Positions 26,494-37,535 are shown, counted from the stretch's first letter. The stretch is DNA of 64,000 nt from Beijerinckiaceae bacterium (GCA_027532775.1 JAPZTO010000011.1:40516-104515), one strand, 5' to 3'. The notes: generated by a model from the sequence alone, not told the origin. Numbers and translations: made by a program.

Positions 26494-27909
26494 ATGGTGG
26501 TGGACGCGCTGCCCTCACATCCTGAAGCCCGGCCCCGCCCTTGGGCCCGGAAGGTGCTCTCGCTTGTCATGGCGGGTGTGATCGCCCTTGGCTCGCTCGT
26601 CCCGGTCGAGGCGCAGCAGCGGAGGATCAGCTTCATTCGCGATGCCGAGATCGAGCAGGTCATGCGCGAATATCTCGATCCGATCCTCGGGGCCGCGGGC
26701 TTGCGCAAGGGCTTCATCCGCGTCGTGCTGGTCAATGACCGGAGCTTCAATGCCTTCGTCGCCGACGGCAAGCGGGTCTTCGTCAATATCGGCGCGATCA
26801 TGGATTCGCAGACGCCGAACCAGATCATCGGCGTGCTGGCCCATGAGGCCGGGCATATTGCCGGCGGCCATCTCGCCCGGCTGCGCAACGAACTGGAAAA
26901 AGCGCAGGCCATCGCCATCATCGGGACCTTGCTCGGCGGCGCGGCGCTGATCGGCGCGGCGCAGTCACGGCAGGTCGGCAGCAATCCGACCGGGGCGATG
27001 GGCGCCTTGCTGACCGGGCCGGAAATGGCCCGCCGCTCGCTGCTGGCCTATCAGCGCGGCGAGGAACAGGCGGCCGACCGTGCCGCACTTTCCTTCCTCG
27101 AGAAGACGCGGCAATCGCCGAAGGGCATGCTCGAGACGTTTGAACGCATGTCGAACGACATGCTGTTCTCGTCAACCCGGCTCGACAAATACACCCAGAG
27201 CCACCCGCTTCCGCAGGATCGTGTCGCCTCCCTGCGCGAGGCGGCGGTGAAATCGCCCTTTTTCAACGAGAAGGATTCGCCGGCCCGGCTGATGAAGCAC
27301 GAGATGATCCGGGCGAAGCTCTATGCCTTTACCGGCAATGCCGGCGAGATCGCGCGGCGCTATCCCGGGCATAACACGTCCCTGCCGGCCCGCTATGCAC
27401 GGGCGATCATCGATTACCGGTTCGGCCGGCCGGATGCCGCGATCAAGGCGATTGACGCGCTGATCGCCGAGCAGCCGGCCAATCCGTATTTCTGGGAGCT
27501 CAAGGGCCAGGCCCTGCTCGAAGGCGGGCGGGCCAGCCAGGCGGTGGCGCCGCTGCGGCGGGCTGTATCGCTGGCGCCGAACCAGCCGCTGATCCGGACG
27601 ATGCTCGGCCATGCGCTTGTGGCGACGGACACACCGCAATCGATCGCCGAGGCGATCAAGGAACTGACCAACGCGACCAGCCGGGACCCCGACAATTTCG
27701 AAGGGTTCCGCTATCTCGCGCAGGCCTACAGCCGCAAGGGCGACGAGGGCAATGCGGCCCTTGCGGCCGCGCGCGGTGCCCTGATCGAGGGGCAATTCCA
27801 GGATGCGCAGCGTTTCGCGCGGCGCGCCATGCCCTTGCTGCCGCCGAATTCCGCCGCCTATCTCGCCGCCCGGGACATTGCCGAGGCAAAACCCGAGAAG
27901 ACCAATTGA
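26494..27909 (+). CDS. M48 family metalloprotease with TPR domain (BepA-like)
   Basis: This protein has 471 residues. After a signal peptide (VLSLVMAGVIALGSLVPVEAQ), the M48 protease domain shows the zinc motif HEAGH at 117-121 and the third ligand in GEEQAADR (E191 with D195). From about 285 to the end lie TPR-like repeats. The layout is that of BepA/YfgC, a periplasmic protease-chaperone that monitors outer-membrane protein assembly. The start was set at the ATG with GGAGA 4 bp upstream; a TTG at 26443 would add 17 residues. A DsbA-like gene follows 32 bp downstream, consistent with an envelope quality-control pair. Confidence 0.92.
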   Translation: MVVDALPSHPEARPRPWARKVLSLVMAGVIALGSLVPVEAQQRRISFIRDAEIEQVMREYLDPILGAAGLRKGFIRVVLVNDRSFNAFVADGKRVFVNIGAIMDSQTPNQIIGVLAHEAGHIAGGHLARLRNELEKAQAIAIIGTLLGGAALIGAAQSRQVGSNPTGAMGALLTGPEMARRSLLAYQRGEEQAADRAALSFLEKTRQSPKGMLETFERMSNDMLFSSTRLDKYTQSHPLPQDRVASLREAAVKSPFFNEKDSPARLMKHEMIRAKLYAFTGNAGEIARRYPGHNTSLPARYARAIIDYRFGRPDAAIKAIDALIAEQPANPYFWELKGQALLEGGRASQAVAPLRRAVSLAPNQPLIRTMLGHALVATDTPQSIAEAIKELTNATSRDPDNFEGFRYLAQAYSRKGDEGNAALAAARGALIEGQFQDAQRFARRAMPLLPPNSAAYLAARDIAEAKPEKTN

Positions 27910-27941
27910 TATCCCGCTTCCGCAGCCCAGAAGGAACGACC

Positions 27942-28733
27942 ATGCGCCGCCTCCCCCTCTCCGCCCGCATCCGGATGCTCGCGGCCACCAGCATCCTGCT
28001 GGTCGCCAGCCAGGGCACGAGCTTCGCGCAGGGCACGCCGCCGACCACGCCGCCCGTTGATCGGGGCGCCATCGAAGCCATCGTGAAGGACTATCTCCTC
28101 AAGCATCCCGAAGTGATCCAGGAGGCGATGGTCGAACTGGAGAGGCGGCAGAAGGAGGAGGAGCAGAAGGCGATCAAGCGCATCACCGCCGATCCGCAGA
28201 GCCCGCTTTACGTATCCGAGCATCACACGGTTGTCGGCAACCCGAATGGGGATGTGACGATTGTCGAGTTCTTCGATTTCAACTGCGGCTTCTGCAAGCG
28301 CGGCCTCGCCGACATCCAGAAGATCCTCGACACCGACAAGAATGTCCGCGTCGTGATCAAGGAATTCCCGATCCTCTCGCCGGGCTCACGGGATGCCGCT
28401 GTTGTCGCCCTGGCGCTCCGCCAGCAATTCGACAAGGACAAGCTCTGGAAATTCCATGCGAACCTCCTCAACACGCGGGGGAATGTCGGCCGGGAGCAGG
28501 CGCTTGCGGTGGCCAAGGATCTCGGCGCCGACATGAAGAAGCTGGATGTCGCCATGGCCTCGCCGGCCATTCCGCTGGCGCTCGAGGAATCGCGCGGGCT
28601 GGCGGATGCCCTCGGCATCAACGGCACGCCGAGCTACGTCGTGGCCGAGGAGTTGATCATCGGCGCCCGCGGTTATGACGAGCTGGTCAAGCGGGTGCAG
28701 GCCTGGCGCCAGTGCAAGAAGGCGGAATGCTGA
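27942..28733 (+). CDS. DsbA family periplasmic thiol oxidoreductase
   Basis: This protein has 263 residues. The signal peptide ends near FAQG (about residue 30). An N-terminal helical segment with YLLKHPEVIQEAMVELERR is typical of the ScsC/Com1 N-terminal domain, which can oligomerise. The thioredoxin-fold domain carries CGFC at 115-118, and the cis-Pro loop is GTPSYVV. It probably forms or shuffles disulfides in secreted proteins. The ATG follows AAGGAAC. The C-terminal CKKAEC adds a second cysteine pair of unknown role. Confidence 0.92.
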   Translation: MRRLPLSARIRMLAATSILLVASQGTSFAQGTPPTTPPVDRGAIEAIVKDYLLKHPEVIQEAMVELERRQKEEEQKAIKRITADPQSPLYVSEHHTVVGNPNGDVTIVEFFDFNCGFCKRGLADIQKILDTDKNVRVVIKEFPILSPGSRDAAVVALALRQQFDKDKLWKFHANLLNTRGNVGREQALAVAKDLGADMKKLDVAMASPAIPLALEESRGLADALGINGTPSYVVAEELIIGARGYDELVKRVQAWRQCKKAEC

Positions 28734-28847
28734 GGCCGGATTCGCAGCCTGCCCGGAGTTCTCAACAAAGGGCGTTTCCGTTTTGCGATCTTTTGGGCTA
28801 GAGAGAGCGCCCTTGCGTTACGCAAAATGTGGCGGGCAGGCAGAAGC

Positions 28848-29288
28848 ATGCGTCAGATTCACGTCCTGAACGGACCCAATCTCAACCTTCTCGGCAAGCG
28901 CGAGCCGGGCATCTATGGCTCGAAGACGCTCGAGGATATCGAGGCTTCGCTCCAGTCCATCGCCCAGCGCGAGCATATCCAGCTCGTGTTCCGGCAGACG
29001 AATTTCGAGGGCGGGCTCGTGACGCATATCCACGAGGCCGGCGAGGTCATGGCCGATGTCATCCTCAATGCCGGCGCCTATACCCACACTTCCGTGGCTG
29101 TCCGCGATGCGATCAAGGCGGCCAAGGTCCGGGCCATCGAGGTGCATCTGTCCAATGTGCATGCCCGCGAGGAGTTCCGGCACCATTCCTACATCGCACC
29201 GGTTGCCATCGGGGTGATTGCGGGCTTCGGCGCGAGCAGCTATGTGCTCGCCCTCCGCGCATTGCTCGATATGCCGCCTGCGGTCTGA
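28848..29288 (+). CDS. aroQ: Type II 3-dehydroquinate dehydratase
   Basis: This 146-residue enzyme matches type II dehydroquinase length. Motifs are [19 protein letters not shown], with the catalytic Tyr in the flexible lid, [15 protein letters not shown], and [16 protein letters not shown], with the catalytic His. It dehydrates 3-dehydroquinate in the shikimate pathway. The start at MRQIH is preferred over an ATG seven codons upstream because it matches the family N-terminus. It directly precedes accB-accC, a common alphaproteobacterial order. Confidence 0.97.
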   Translation: MRQIHVLNGPNLNLLGKREPGIYGSKTLEDIEASLQSIAQREHIQLVFRQTNFEGGLVTHIHEAGEVMADVILNAGAYTHTSVAVRDAIKAAKVRAIEVHLSNVHAREEFRHHSYIAPVAIGVIAGFGASSYVLALRALLDMPPAV

Positions 29289-29308
29289 CACAGCGAGACG
29301 ACGAATTC

Positions 29309-29803
29309 ATGAAAGCCCCATCCATGGCCAAAGACCTGACCATTGATCCCGATCTGGTGCGCCAGATCGCCCTGCTGATCTCGGAAACCGACCTGACCGA
29401 GATCGAGGTGGAGAAAGGGGATCTGCGGATTCGCGTGGCCCGGCAGATTACCGTGGCGCCCGTCATGCAGACGATCGCCGCCGCTCCGGCCGCTGCGCCG
29501 GCCCCTGTGGCTGCAGCCCCGGTTGCTGCTGCCGCCGCTGCCGACAAGCCGGCGGATCTCGGCGCCCATCCCGGTGCGGTGCGCTCGCCGATGGTCGGCA
29601 CGGCTTATCGCCGGCCCTCGCCAGGCGCCACTGCCTTCATCGAAATCGGCAGCCAGGTGAAGCAGGGCGAGAAGCTGCTGCTGGTCGAAGCGATGAAGAC
29701 CTTCAACGAAATCGTTGCGCCGCGGGCCGGCACCGTGACGCATATCCTCGTCGAGGATGGCCAGCCGGTCGAGTATGGCGAACCGCTGGTGGTGATCGAG
29801 TAA
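29309..29803 (+). CDS. accB: Biotin carboxyl carrier protein of acetyl-CoA carboxylase
   Basis: This protein has 164 residues. The N-terminal part has [20 protein letters not shown], an Ala/Pro-rich linker spans about 58-88, and the biotinyl domain follows with EAMKTFNE; the biotinylated lysine is K130. It carries the carboxyl group between the biotin carboxylase and carboxyltransferase in fatty acid synthesis. M6 (MAKDL) is an alternative start. accC starts 1 bp after its stop. Confidence 0.96.
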   Translation: MKAPSMAKDLTIDPDLVRQIALLISETDLTEIEVEKGDLRIRVARQITVAPVMQTIAAAPAAAPAPVAAAPVAAAAAADKPADLGAHPGAVRSPMVGTAYRRPSPGATAFIEIGSQVKQGEKLLLVEAMKTFNEIVAPRAGTVTHILVEDGQPVEYGEPLVVIE

Positions 29804-29804
29804 C

Positions 29805-31163
29805 ATGTTCGACAAGGTCCTCATCGCCAATCGAGGCGAGATCGCGCTTCGCATCCTCCGCGCCTGCAAGGAACTCGGGATCGCCACGGTCGCGGTCCAT
29901 TCGACGGCCGATGCGGATGCGATGCATGTGAAGCTCGCCGATGAAAGCGTGTGTATCGGCCCGCCCTCGCCGCGCGATTCCTACCTCAACATTCCCTCGC
30001 TGATCGCCGCCTGCGAGATCACCGGCGCCGATGCCGTGCATCCCGGCTACGGATTCCTGTCGGAGAATGCCCGGTTCGCCGAGGTGCTGGAGCAGCACAA
30101 GATCGGCTTTATCGGCCCGAAATCCGAACATATCCGCACGATGGGCGACAAGATCGAGGCCAAGAAGACGGCCGTTCGCCTTGGCATTCCCGTGGTTCCC
30201 GGCTCGGAAGGCGGGATTACCGAGGATGAGGAAGCCAAGCGGGTTGCGGCCGATATCGGCTTCCCCGTGATCATCAAGGCGGCGGCCGGCGGTGGCGGGC
30301 GCGGCATGAAAGTGGCCCGGACGGAAGACGACCTGTCCTACGCACTGGCGGCGGCACGCACCGAAGCCAAGGCCGCTTTCGGGGATGATGCGGTCTATAT
30401 CGAGAAGTATCTCGAGAAGCCGAGGCATATCGAGATCCAGGTTCTGGGTGATGGCAAGGGCGGGGCGATCCATCTCGCCGAGCGCGATTGTTCGCTCCAG
30501 CGCCGCCACCAGAAGGTGTGGGAGGAAGGCCCCTCGCCGGCCCTTAATGCCGAGCAGCGCGAGAAGATCGGCGGCATCGTGGCGAAGGCCATGTCTGAAC
30601 TGGGCTATCTCGGCGCCGGAACGATCGAGTTCCTCTACGAGAATGGCGAATTCTATTTCATCGAGATGAACACGCGCATCCAGGTCGAGCATCCGGTGAC
30701 GGAGATGATCACCGGGATCGACCTTGTGAACGAGCAGATCAAGGTGGCGGCGGGTTCGCCGCTCTCGGTCAGCCAGAGCGACATCAAGGTGTCCGGCCAC
30801 GCGATCGAATGCCGCGTCAATGCCGAGCATCCGGCCACGTTCCGGCCCTCGCCCGGCATGGTCACCTATTTCCATCCGCCCGGCGGCCTTGGCGTGCGGG
30901 TGGATTCGGCCGTCTATCAGGGCTACCGGATCCCGCCGCATTACGATTCCCTGGTGGCGAAGCTGATCGTCCATGGGCGGACACGGAATGAATGCCTGAT
31001 GCGCCTTCGCCGCGCCCTCGACGAGTTTGTCGTCGACGGGATCGAGACGACGCTGCCGCTGTTCCGGACGCTGGTCCGGAACCAGGACATCCAGAATGGA
31101 CTCTACGACATCCATTGGCTGGAGAAGTTCCTGCGCGACGGCGGCATGGGTGAATTGACCTGA
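29805..31163 (+). CDS. accC: Acetyl-CoA carboxylase, biotin carboxylase subunit
   Basis: This 452-residue enzyme begins with [20 protein letters not shown]. The ATP-grasp glycine loop [10 protein letters not shown] lies at about 158-168, followed by [16 protein letters not shown] and the catalytic [14 protein letters not shown] near residue 287. It carboxylates biotin on AccB using ATP and bicarbonate in the cytoplasm. Length and motifs are complete. It is coupled to accB. Confidence 0.98.
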   Translation: MFDKVLIANRGEIALRILRACKELGIATVAVHSTADADAMHVKLADESVCIGPPSPRDSYLNIPSLIAACEITGADAVHPGYGFLSENARFAEVLEQHKIGFIGPKSEHIRTMGDKIEAKKTAVRLGIPVVPGSEGGITEDEEAKRVAADIGFPVIIKAAAGGGGRGMKVARTEDDLSYALAAARTEAKAAFGDDAVYIEKYLEKPRHIEIQVLGDGKGGAIHLAERDCSLQRRHQKVWEEGPSPALNAEQREKIGGIVAKAMSELGYLGAGTIEFLYENGEFYFIEMNTRIQVEHPVTEMITGIDLVNEQIKVAAGSPLSVSQSDIKVSGHAIECRVNAEHPATFRPSPGMVTYFHPPGGLGVRVDSAVYQGYRIPPHYDSLVAKLIVHGRTRNECLMRLRRALDEFVVDGIETTLPLFRTLVRNQDIQNGLYDIHWLEKFLRDGGMGELT

Positions 31164-31226
31164 CGGCATGCGCCGCCCCGGTGGCGCGGAACCACGCCAG
31201 CCGCTTTCAGGAAACGGGCCGTACCG

Positions 31227-31913
31227 ATGCAGGATGCCGACCAGGATCTCCCGATCACTCCGGATATCCTGCTGCGCGCCTATGCGGCCGGTATCTTCCC
31301 CATGGCGGAAAGCGCCGAGGATCCCGGCCTTCACTGGGTCGAGCCGCAGAAGCGCGGCATCCTGCCCCTCGACAGGTTCCATGTCGGCTCCCGCCTGATG
31401 CGGCTGGTGCGGCAGCAACGCTATCGCGTGGTGGTGGACCATGATTTCCCAGCCGTGATCGAGGCTTGCGCCGCACCCCGTCAGGAGGAAGGCGCGACCT
31501 GGATCAACCGGCCGATCCGGCGGCTCTATGGCGCGCTGTTCGAGCAGGGATTCTGCCATACCGTCGAGGTCTATGACGGGGAGGCGCTGGTCGGCGGTCT
31601 CTACGGGATCGCGCTGGGCTCGGCCTTCTTTGGCGAAAGCATGTTCCACCGCGCGCGGGATTGCTCGAAGATCGCGCTGGTCCATCTGGTCGCACGGCTC
31701 CGGGCGGGCGGCTTCACATTGCTGGACACCCAGTTCGTGACGAACCACCTGCAGCAATTCGGCGCGACCGAAATTCCGAGGAAGACTTATCGCGCCCTGC
31801 TTGATGCGGCTCTGGACCGGCAGGGCGATTTCCGTGTCTGGCCGGCCGAGGGACCCGGCGATATCGGCACGGTGCTTGCCGCGCTCGGGCCGGCAAAGCC
31901 CGACTCACCGTAA
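31227..31913 (+). CDS. aat: Leucyl/phenylalanyl-tRNA-protein transferase
   Basis: This 228-residue protein has family motifs [56 protein letters not shown] [13 protein letters not shown] and [16 protein letters not shown]. It adds Leu or Phe from charged tRNA to N-terminal Arg/Lys of proteins, marking them for ClpAP (N-degron pathway). It follows accC by 63 bp on the same strand. Its end is 16 bp from the convergent DUF2155 gene. Confidence 0.97.
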   Translation: MQDADQDLPITPDILLRAYAAGIFPMAESAEDPGLHWVEPQKRGILPLDRFHVGSRLMRLVRQQRYRVVVDHDFPAVIEACAAPRQEEGATWINRPIRRLYGALFEQGFCHTVEVYDGEALVGGLYGIALGSAFFGESMFHRARDCSKIALVHLVARLRAGGFTLLDTQFVTNHLQQFGATEIPRKTYRALLDAALDRQGDFRVWPAEGPGDIGTVLAALGPAKPDSP

Positions 31914-31929
31914 AGCACGCGGGACGAAT

Positions 31930-32595
31930 TCAGTTCCTCGGGCCGGGATCATAGGCGGCGCCACCCCGGGCGGGACCAGCCGTTGTCGGGAAGAAGCGCT
32001 GCTGCGGCTGGGCGCGCGGCGCAACACCCGCCGGCGGAACCGGCGCGCCAAGGCCGGTGCTGTCCGGCAGGCGCAACGGCGCATTGGTGGCGGCCTGGCC
32101 GGGCCCACGCTGGATCGGCGAAACGGGCTTGGGCGGCTGCTTGCGATCGGCGGCGAGCGGCGGCGGCGTTTCCTCGACCTCGTCGGCTTCCGGCGGGGTC
32201 TTGATGATCTCGGTCCCGCCCTTGCACTCCGTCAGCCAGACATCATAGACCGGGTGCTCGATGGCGTTCAGGCCGGGGCTGGCCGCGAACATCCAGCCCG
32301 CGAAAATCTTCTTGTACTGGTTGTCGGTGCTGACTTCCTCGACCTCGAGGAAGGTAGTCGTTTGCGGATTCTCGTAATCCGGCCGGGAGTAGCAGATGCG
32401 CGGCGTCAATTGCAGCGAGCCGAACTGCACCGTCTCGTCGACAGCAGCCTCGAAAGCGATGATCCGCCCGGTGATCTTGTCGAGACCCGCGAAGACCGCG
32501 GTGGGGTTCTTGATCTTGTCGGCAAGGGCCGGAGCCGCCATGAGGCCTGCAAGGCTCAGGCCGACAAGCGGAAGCAACCGAAAATGCCGGATCAT
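31930..32595 (-). CDS. DUF2155 exported protein
   Basis: This is a 221-residue protein with a signal peptide (LLPLVGLSLAGLMAAPALA). The DUF2155 domain (about 28-145) contains FAGLDKITGRI, FGSLQLTPRICYSRP and the highly conserved GWMFAASPGLNAIEHPVYDV. The C-terminal third is Pro-rich and probably disordered. The function is unknown; the family is nearly universal in Hyphomicrobiales. The start follows AAGGAA. It is paired with an NDUFA12 gene upstream on the same strand, a frequent alphaproteobacterial neighbour. Confidence 0.92.
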   Translation of the reverse strand: MIRHFRLLPLVGLSLAGLMAAPALADKIKNPTAVFAGLDKITGRIIAFEAAVDETVQFGSLQLTPRICYSRPDYENPQTTTFLEVEEVSTDNQYKKIFAGWMFAASPGLNAIEHPVYDVWLTECKGGTEIIKTPPEADEVEETPPPLAADRKQPPKPVSPIQRGPGQAATNAPLRLPDSTGLGAPVPPAGVAPRAQPQQRFFPTTAGPARGGAAYDPGPRN

Positions 32596-32675
32596 GGTGT
32601 TCCTTCGAATCCCTTCCCGCGCCTGCGCGGCAACGGCGCCTGCACTACCATTGAAATCCGGACGAAAAAAGGGCG

Positions 32676-33080
32676 TTACGGACGCCAGGGCTCGTATTCG
32701 CCGCGCGTGCCGGCCGGCTGCCCCGGCGCCAGGATGGACCCGGCCGGGCGATAGGCCCCGGCTGTGCCGGTCGGGTTGCCCTGATGCGGCAATTCCCATT
32801 CCCGCATTGCGTATTCCTCCTGCGAGGGCGGCATCGCGACACGGTGGTGCATCCAGCCATGCCAGCCGGGCGGGATCATCGAGGCATCGGCCTCGCCGTT
32901 ATAGACCACCCAGCGGCGTTCGTGGCCGAGGGCCGGATCCTTGGCGCCGCCACGCGTGCGGTAATAGATGTTCCCGAACTGGTCGGTCCCGACCTTCTCG
33001 CCCTTGCGCCATGTCCAGAAGCGGGTGCCAAGGGTCTGGCCGTTCCACCAGGTGAAAATCTGCAGGAGAAGGGTCTTCAT
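32676..33080 (-). CDS. NADH:ubiquinone oxidoreductase subunit NDUFA12
   Basis: This is a 134-residue protein of the NDUFA12/B17.2 family, an accessory complex I subunit of alphaproteobacteria and mitochondria. The signature is TLGTRFWTWRKGEKVGTDQF, GNIYYRTR, RRWVVYNGEADASMIPPGWH and WMHHR. It binds the peripheral arm of complex I. Three in-frame ATGs lie close together (33080, 33086, 33089), so the start could be two or three codons longer. Confidence 0.95.
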   Translation of the reverse strand: MKTLLLQIFTWWNGQTLGTRFWTWRKGEKVGTDQFGNIYYRTRGGAKDPALGHERRWVVYNGEADASMIPPGWHGWMHHRVAMPPSQEEYAMREWELPHQGNPTGTAGAYRPAGSILAPGQPAGTRGEYEPWRP

Positions 33081-33223
33081 CGTCATCATCCGGTTTTGCG
33101 AATCGCTGGCGCGCGGACTGTGATTCGTCCGCCGGCTCCAGCAAGCGCCGCATGACGCTGCTTCTCGCAAATTTGCTGGCCGAGGTCCAGTGATTCCAGG
33201 CGCCGGGACCGGGATTCCCGCGT

Positions 33224-33330
33224 GATTTCAGGGCCCGGGACGGGCTTCGGGCCTTGTGCCTTGCCTGCCCTGAGCCCCAACATCTGGTACCAGCCCCACG
33301 AGGCCCGAGGGGGAATCACCCCCTGAAATC
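33224..33330. repeat. Nested palindromic element upstream of nrdJ
   Basis: The outer arms GATTTCAGGG (33224-33233) and CCCTGAAATC (33321-33330) are perfect. The inner arms TCGGGCCT (33247-33254) and AGGCCCGA (33301-33308) are also perfect and nearly symmetric to the outer pair. A 10-bp palindrome CTGGTACCAG sits in the central part at 33284-33293. It has the shape of a miniature palindromic repeat or structured RNA. No coding sequence is supported in the 33081-33815 gap. Confidence 0.6.
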
Positions 33331-33487
33331 TTTGCCGGCTGAACCCGCCAATGCGACGAAATTTGCCGAAGATTCCGCTTGATTTTTTGCCGGTTCAGGA
33401 GGCCGCCGAGTCACCCGCCGAGAAAAATCCAGACTCATCATACCGTTGCGAAGAATCGCCAAATTGTCCCCACGATTCACAAGTTAG

Positions 33488-33559
33488 TCACCAGATGTTG
33501 CGACCATCATGTGGATACCCAACTAGATGTTGACGGCCTCGAAGCGGCTGTCCTAGCTT
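33488..33559 (+). promoter_or_regulatory. Paired NrdR-like boxes overlapping the nrdJ promoter
   Basis: AGATGTTG occurs at 33493-33500 and 33525-33532, exactly 32 bp apart (three helical turns). The second lies in the palindrome CAAC-TAGAT-GTTG (33520-33532). The two-box spacing of about three turns is the known layout of NrdR operators. A promoter fits: TTGACG (33530-33535), 18 bp, TAGCTT (33554-33559), so the second box covers the -35. This would let NrdR repress nrdJ when dATP/ATP is bound. The leader would be about 250 nt long. Confidence 0.6.
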
Positions 33560-33815
33560 GGGGATCTTCGCGACAGAGGCCGCCGGGCCAGATCCGGCGT
33601 CAAAAAAACGGGGTTCGGGATACGGCCGGGGGGCCGGCTGCCAGGGCCACCCAAAGTCTCTTCCGCAAACAGGGTCGGGGGTTCTGGCACGTCAAACGGA
33701 GCAGGCGGGGGCCGTGAGTTTTCACGGCTCGATGCGTATTCGCCTCTCCATCGCGGTTCGGGCGCTTCGCAAGAGCAAGGTCAGTGGTGCCGAGGCACCC
33801 AAAAGGGGACGAGAG

Positions 33816-36800
33816 ATGAAGTTCGAACGGCTTTACACCCAGGCAGGCCAGACACCCTATGCGGGCCTGGCCTTCCACGAGACGCGGTCGGAGATCAAGA
33901 ATCCGGACGGCTCGGTGGTGTTCCGACTCGAGAAGCTTGAGGTTCCGGACAGCTGGAGCCAGGTGGCTGCCGATGTGCTGGCGCAGAAGTATTTCCGCAA
34001 GGCCGGCGTGCCGGCGGTGCTGAAGCGCGTCGAGGAGAACGATGTCCCCTCGTTCCTCTGGCGTTCGGTGCCGGACGAAGCCGCCCTTTCCCGCCTGCCC
34101 GAAAAGGAGCGCTACGGCTCGGAAACATCGGCCAAGCAGGTCTTCAACCGGCTGGCCGGCTGCTGGACCTACTGGGGCTGGAAGGGTGGCTATTTCACGT
34201 CCGAGGCCGATGCCCAGGTCTTCTATGACGAGCTGTGCTACATGCTCGCCACCCAGCGCGTCGCGCCGAACTCGCCGCAATGGTTCAATACCGGCCTGCA
34301 CTGGGCCTATGGTATCGACGGCCCGGGCCAGGGCCATTTCTATGTCGATTACAAGACCGGCAAGCTGACCCGCTCGAAATCCTCCTACGAGCACCCGCAG
34401 CCGCATGCCTGCTTCATCCAGGGCGTGAAGGACGATCTCGTCAACGAAGGCGGGATCATGGATCTCTGGGTGCGCGAGGCGCGCCTCTTCAAATATGGCT
34501 CCGGCACCGGCTCGAACTTTTCCGCCCTCCGCGGCGAGGGCGAGAAGCTTTCGGGCGGCGGCCGCTCCTCGGGGCTGATGAGCTTCCTCAAGATCGGTGA
34601 CCGCGCTGCCGGCGCGATCAAGTCGGGCGGCACGACACGCCGGGCCGCGAAGATGGTGGTCGTCAATGCCGACCATCCGGATATCGAGGCCTATATCGAC
34701 TGGAAGGTGAAGGAAGAGCAGAAGGTCGCCGCGCTCGTCACCGGCTCGAAGATCAATGCCAAGGCGATGAAGGCGATCATGCGCGCCTGCCTCAATTGCG
34801 AGGGGGATGGCGATTCCTGCTTCGATCCGGAGAAGAACCCGGCCCTGAAGCGCGAGATCAAGGCCGCGCGCCGCGTGATGGTGCCGGACAACTACATCAA
34901 GCGGGTGATCCAGTTCGCCAAGCAGGGCTACAAGGATCTCGAATTCGACATCTATGATACCGACTGGGATTCGGAAGCCTATCTGACCGTTGCCGGCCAG
35001 AACTCGAACAATTCGGTCTCGCTGACCGATGATTTCCTGCGTGCCGTGGAAGCGGATGGCGAGTGGAACCTCATTCGCCGCATCGACGGCAAGGTGGCGA
35101 AGACGCTCAAGGCCCGCGATCTGTGGGAGAAGATCGGCTATGCGGCCTGGGCTTCGGCCGATCCGGGCCTGCACTTCAACACGACCATGAATGATTGGCA
35201 TACCTGCCCGGCCTCCGGGCGGATCAATGCCTCGAATCCGTGCTCGGAATACATGTTCCTCGACGATACGGCCTGCAATCTCGCATCGATGAACCTGCTC
35301 CAGTATTACGATGCGGAAGGCCGTGAATTCGATATCCGCGCCTACGAGCACACGATCCGCATCTGGACGCTGGTGCTCGAGATCTCGGTGCTGATGGCGC
35401 AGTTCCCGTCGAAGGAAATCGCCGAACTCTCCTACGAGTTCCGCACGCTCGGCCTCGGCTATGCCAATATCGGCGGCCTGCTGATGACGATGGGCCTGTC
35501 CTATGATTCGGATGCCGGCCGTGCGCTCTGCGGCGCGCTGACCGCGCTGATGACCGGGATGAGCTATCGCACCTCGGCGGAGATCGCCTCGGAGCTGGGC
35601 CCCTTCCCGGGCTACAAGAAGAACGCGTCGCACATGCTGCGCGTCATCCGGAACCATTCCCGCGCGGCCCGTGGCGAAAGCTCCGGCTACGAGGCGCTGG
35701 CGGTCAATCCGGTGCCGCTCGACCATGCGAATTGCCCGATCCCGGCGCTTGTCACGCATGCCGTGGCCTCGTGGGATGGCGCGCTCGCGCTGGGCGAGAA
35801 ACATGGCTACCGCAATGCCCAGGTCACCGTGATCGCGCCGACCGGCACGATCGGCCTCGTGATGGATTGCGACACGACGGGCATCGAACCCGATTTCGCC
35901 CTGGTGAAGTTCAAGAAACTGGCCGGTGGCGGCTATTTCAAGATCATCAACCGCGCGGTTCCGGCGGCCCTGCGCACGCTCGGCTACAGCGAAGCCCAGA
36001 TCGGCGAGATCGAGGCCTATGCGGTGGGCCATGGTTCGCTCCGGCAGGCGCCGGGCATCAACCACAGCACGCTCCTGGCCAGGGGCTTCACCGACGAGAT
36101 GCTCGAAAAGCTCGAGAAGGGTCTTCCTTCGGCGTTCGACATCAAGTTCGCGTTCAACCGCTGGACCTTCGGCGACGAGGCGATGGCGGCGATGGGCGTC
36201 AGCGAGGAACAGCTCAATGACATGAGTTTCGAGCTGCTGCCCTTCCTCGGCTTCTCGAAGAAGGAGATCGAGGCCGCCAATGTCCATGTCTGCGGGGCGA
36301 TGACGCTGGAAGGCGCGCCGCATCTCAAGCAGGAGCATTATTCGGTCTTCGACTGCGCCAATCCGTGCGGGCGGCTCGGCAAGCGCTATCTCTCGGTCGA
36401 GAGCCACATCACCATGATGGCGGCGGCGCAGCCCTTCATCTCGGGGGCGATCTCCAAGACGATCAACATGCCGAACGAGGCGACCGTCGAGGATTGCAAG
36501 AGCGCCTACCTGCTCTCCTGGCGCCTGGCGCTGAAGGCCAATGCGCTCTACCGCGATGGTTCCAAGCTCAGCCAGCCGCTCAATTCCGCCCTGATCGAGG
36601 ACGAGGCCGAGGAGGCCGACGAGGCGGTCGAGGCGCTGGTGGCCCTGCCGAATGCGGCGCGCGTCGCCCAGATCTCGGAAAAGATCGTCGAGCGCGTCAT
36701 CGAGCGGATCGAGAAGGTGCGCGAGCGCGAGAAGCTGCCGGGCCGCCGCAAGGGCTATACCCAGAAGGCGATTGTCGGCGGGCACAAGGTCTATCTGCGG

Positions 36801-37535
36801 ACCGGCGAGTACGAGGATGGCCGCCTCGGCGAGATCTTCATCGACATGCACAAGGAAGGCGCCGCCTTCCGGGCCATGATGAACAACTTCGCCATCGCCA
36901 TCTCGCTCGGCCTGCAATATGGCGTGCCGCTCGAGGAATATGTCGATGCCTTCACCTTCACCCGGTTCGAGCCGGCGGGCTTCGTGCAGGGCAATGACGC
37001 CATCAAGTCGGCCACGTCGATCCTCGATTACGTGTTCCGCGAGCTGGCCATTTCCTATCTCGGCCGCGAGGATCTTGCCCATGTGACGCCGGATGATCTC
37101 GGCGCCACGACCCTGGGCCGGGGCGACGATGCCGAGGGCCTGCCCTCGGGCTCGACGCCAGCGGCGCGAGTGGTCTCCAAGGGCCTCGTCCGCGGTCGCG
37201 CCACCAACTATCTCGGTGTGGTCGAGGGCGGTGCCGGCGGCGGGGCGCTGGCGGCCACGGCCACCAGCACCACCACGGTCTATGCGATGGCGGGCGCGAC
37301 GGCGCTGAAGGCGGATACCTCGATCGCCGAAGCCATCGAGAGCCTCGGCTTCGCGGCTCCGGCGGCCAGGCCGACCAGCGCCGCCGCGGCGGAAGACATC
37401 GCCACCAAGCGCTCCATCGCCAAGATGAAGGGCTATGTCGGCGAGGCCTGCCCGGAATGCATGAACTTCACCTTGGTGCGGAACGGCACCTGTCTGAAAT
37501 GTGACACATGCGGCTCGACGACGGGGTGTTCGTGA
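33816..37535 (+). CDS. nrdJ: Adenosylcobalamin-dependent (class II) ribonucleotide reductase
   Basis: This 1239-residue enzyme starts at [11 protein letters not shown], with AGGGGACGAG upstream. It has the class II core: [53 protein letters not shown] (finger loop) and [20 protein letters not shown]. The long alphaproteobacterial insertions follow, and a C-terminal cysteine cluster CPECMNF...[14 protein letters not shown] can bind zinc and holds the redox cysteines. It makes dNTPs using coenzyme B12 with or without oxygen. An upstream frame extension of 86 codons was rejected for lack of similarity. Paired NrdR-like boxes lie in the upstream promoter. A strong terminator follows. Confidence 0.97.
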   Translation: MKFERLYTQAGQTPYAGLAFHETRSEIKNPDGSVVFRLEKLEVPDSWSQVAADVLAQKYFRKAGVPAVLKRVEENDVPSFLWRSVPDEAALSRLPEKERYGSETSAKQVFNRLAGCWTYWGWKGGYFTSEADAQVFYDELCYMLATQRVAPNSPQWFNTGLHWAYGIDGPGQGHFYVDYKTGKLTRSKSSYEHPQPHACFIQGVKDDLVNEGGIMDLWVREARLFKYGSGTGSNFSALRGEGEKLSGGGRSSGLMSFLKIGDRAAGAIKSGGTTRRAAKMVVVNADHPDIEAYIDWKVKEEQKVAALVTGSKINAKAMKAIMRACLNCEGDGDSCFDPEKNPALKREIKAARRVMVPDNYIKRVIQFAKQGYKDLEFDIYDTDWDSEAYLTVAGQNSNNSVSLTDDFLRAVEADGEWNLIRRIDGKVAKTLKARDLWEKIGYAAWASADPGLHFNTTMNDWHTCPASGRINASNPCSEYMFLDDTACNLASMNLLQYYDAEGREFDIRAYEHTIRIWTLVLEISVLMAQFPSKEIAELSYEFRTLGLGYANIGGLLMTMGLSYDSDAGRALCGALTALMTGMSYRTSAEIASELGPFPGYKKNASHMLRVIRNHSRAARGESSGYEALAVNPVPLDHANCPIPALVTHAVASWDGALALGEKHGYRNAQVTVIAPTGTIGLVMDCDTTGIEPDFALVKFKKLAGGGYFKIINRAVPAALRTLGYSEAQIGEIEAYAVGHGSLRQAPGINHSTLLARGFTDEMLEKLEKGLPSAFDIKFAFNRWTFGDEAMAAMGVSEEQLNDMSFELLPFLGFSKKEIEAANVHVCGAMTLEGAPHLKQEHYSVFDCANPCGRLGKRYLSVESHITMMAAAQPFISGAISKTINMPNEATVEDCKSAYLLSWRLALKANALYRDGSKLSQPLNSALIEDEAEEADEAVEALVALPNAARVAQISEKIVERVIERIEKVREREKLPGRRKGYTQKAIVGGHKVYLRTGEYEDGRLGEIFIDMHKEGAAFRAMMNNFAIAISLGLQYGVPLEEYVDAFTFTRFEPAGFVQGNDAIKSATSILDYVFRELAISYLGREDLAHVTPDDLGATTLGRGDDAEGLPSGSTPAARVVSKGLVRGRATNYLGVVEGGAGGGALAATATSTTTVYAMAGATALKADTSIAEAIESLGFAAPAARPTSAAAAEDIATKRSIAKMKGYVGEACPECMNFTLVRNGTCLKCDTCGSTTGCS

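Noticed and set aside
29703..31757. A 684-codon minus-strand frame opposite accC and aat
   Set aside because: Antisense shadow of three well-supported genes.
33081..33815. Cobalamin riboswitch expected before a B12-dependent enzyme
   Set aside because: No B12-box-like sequence or matching fold was seen; the NrdR-like boxes explain regulation better.
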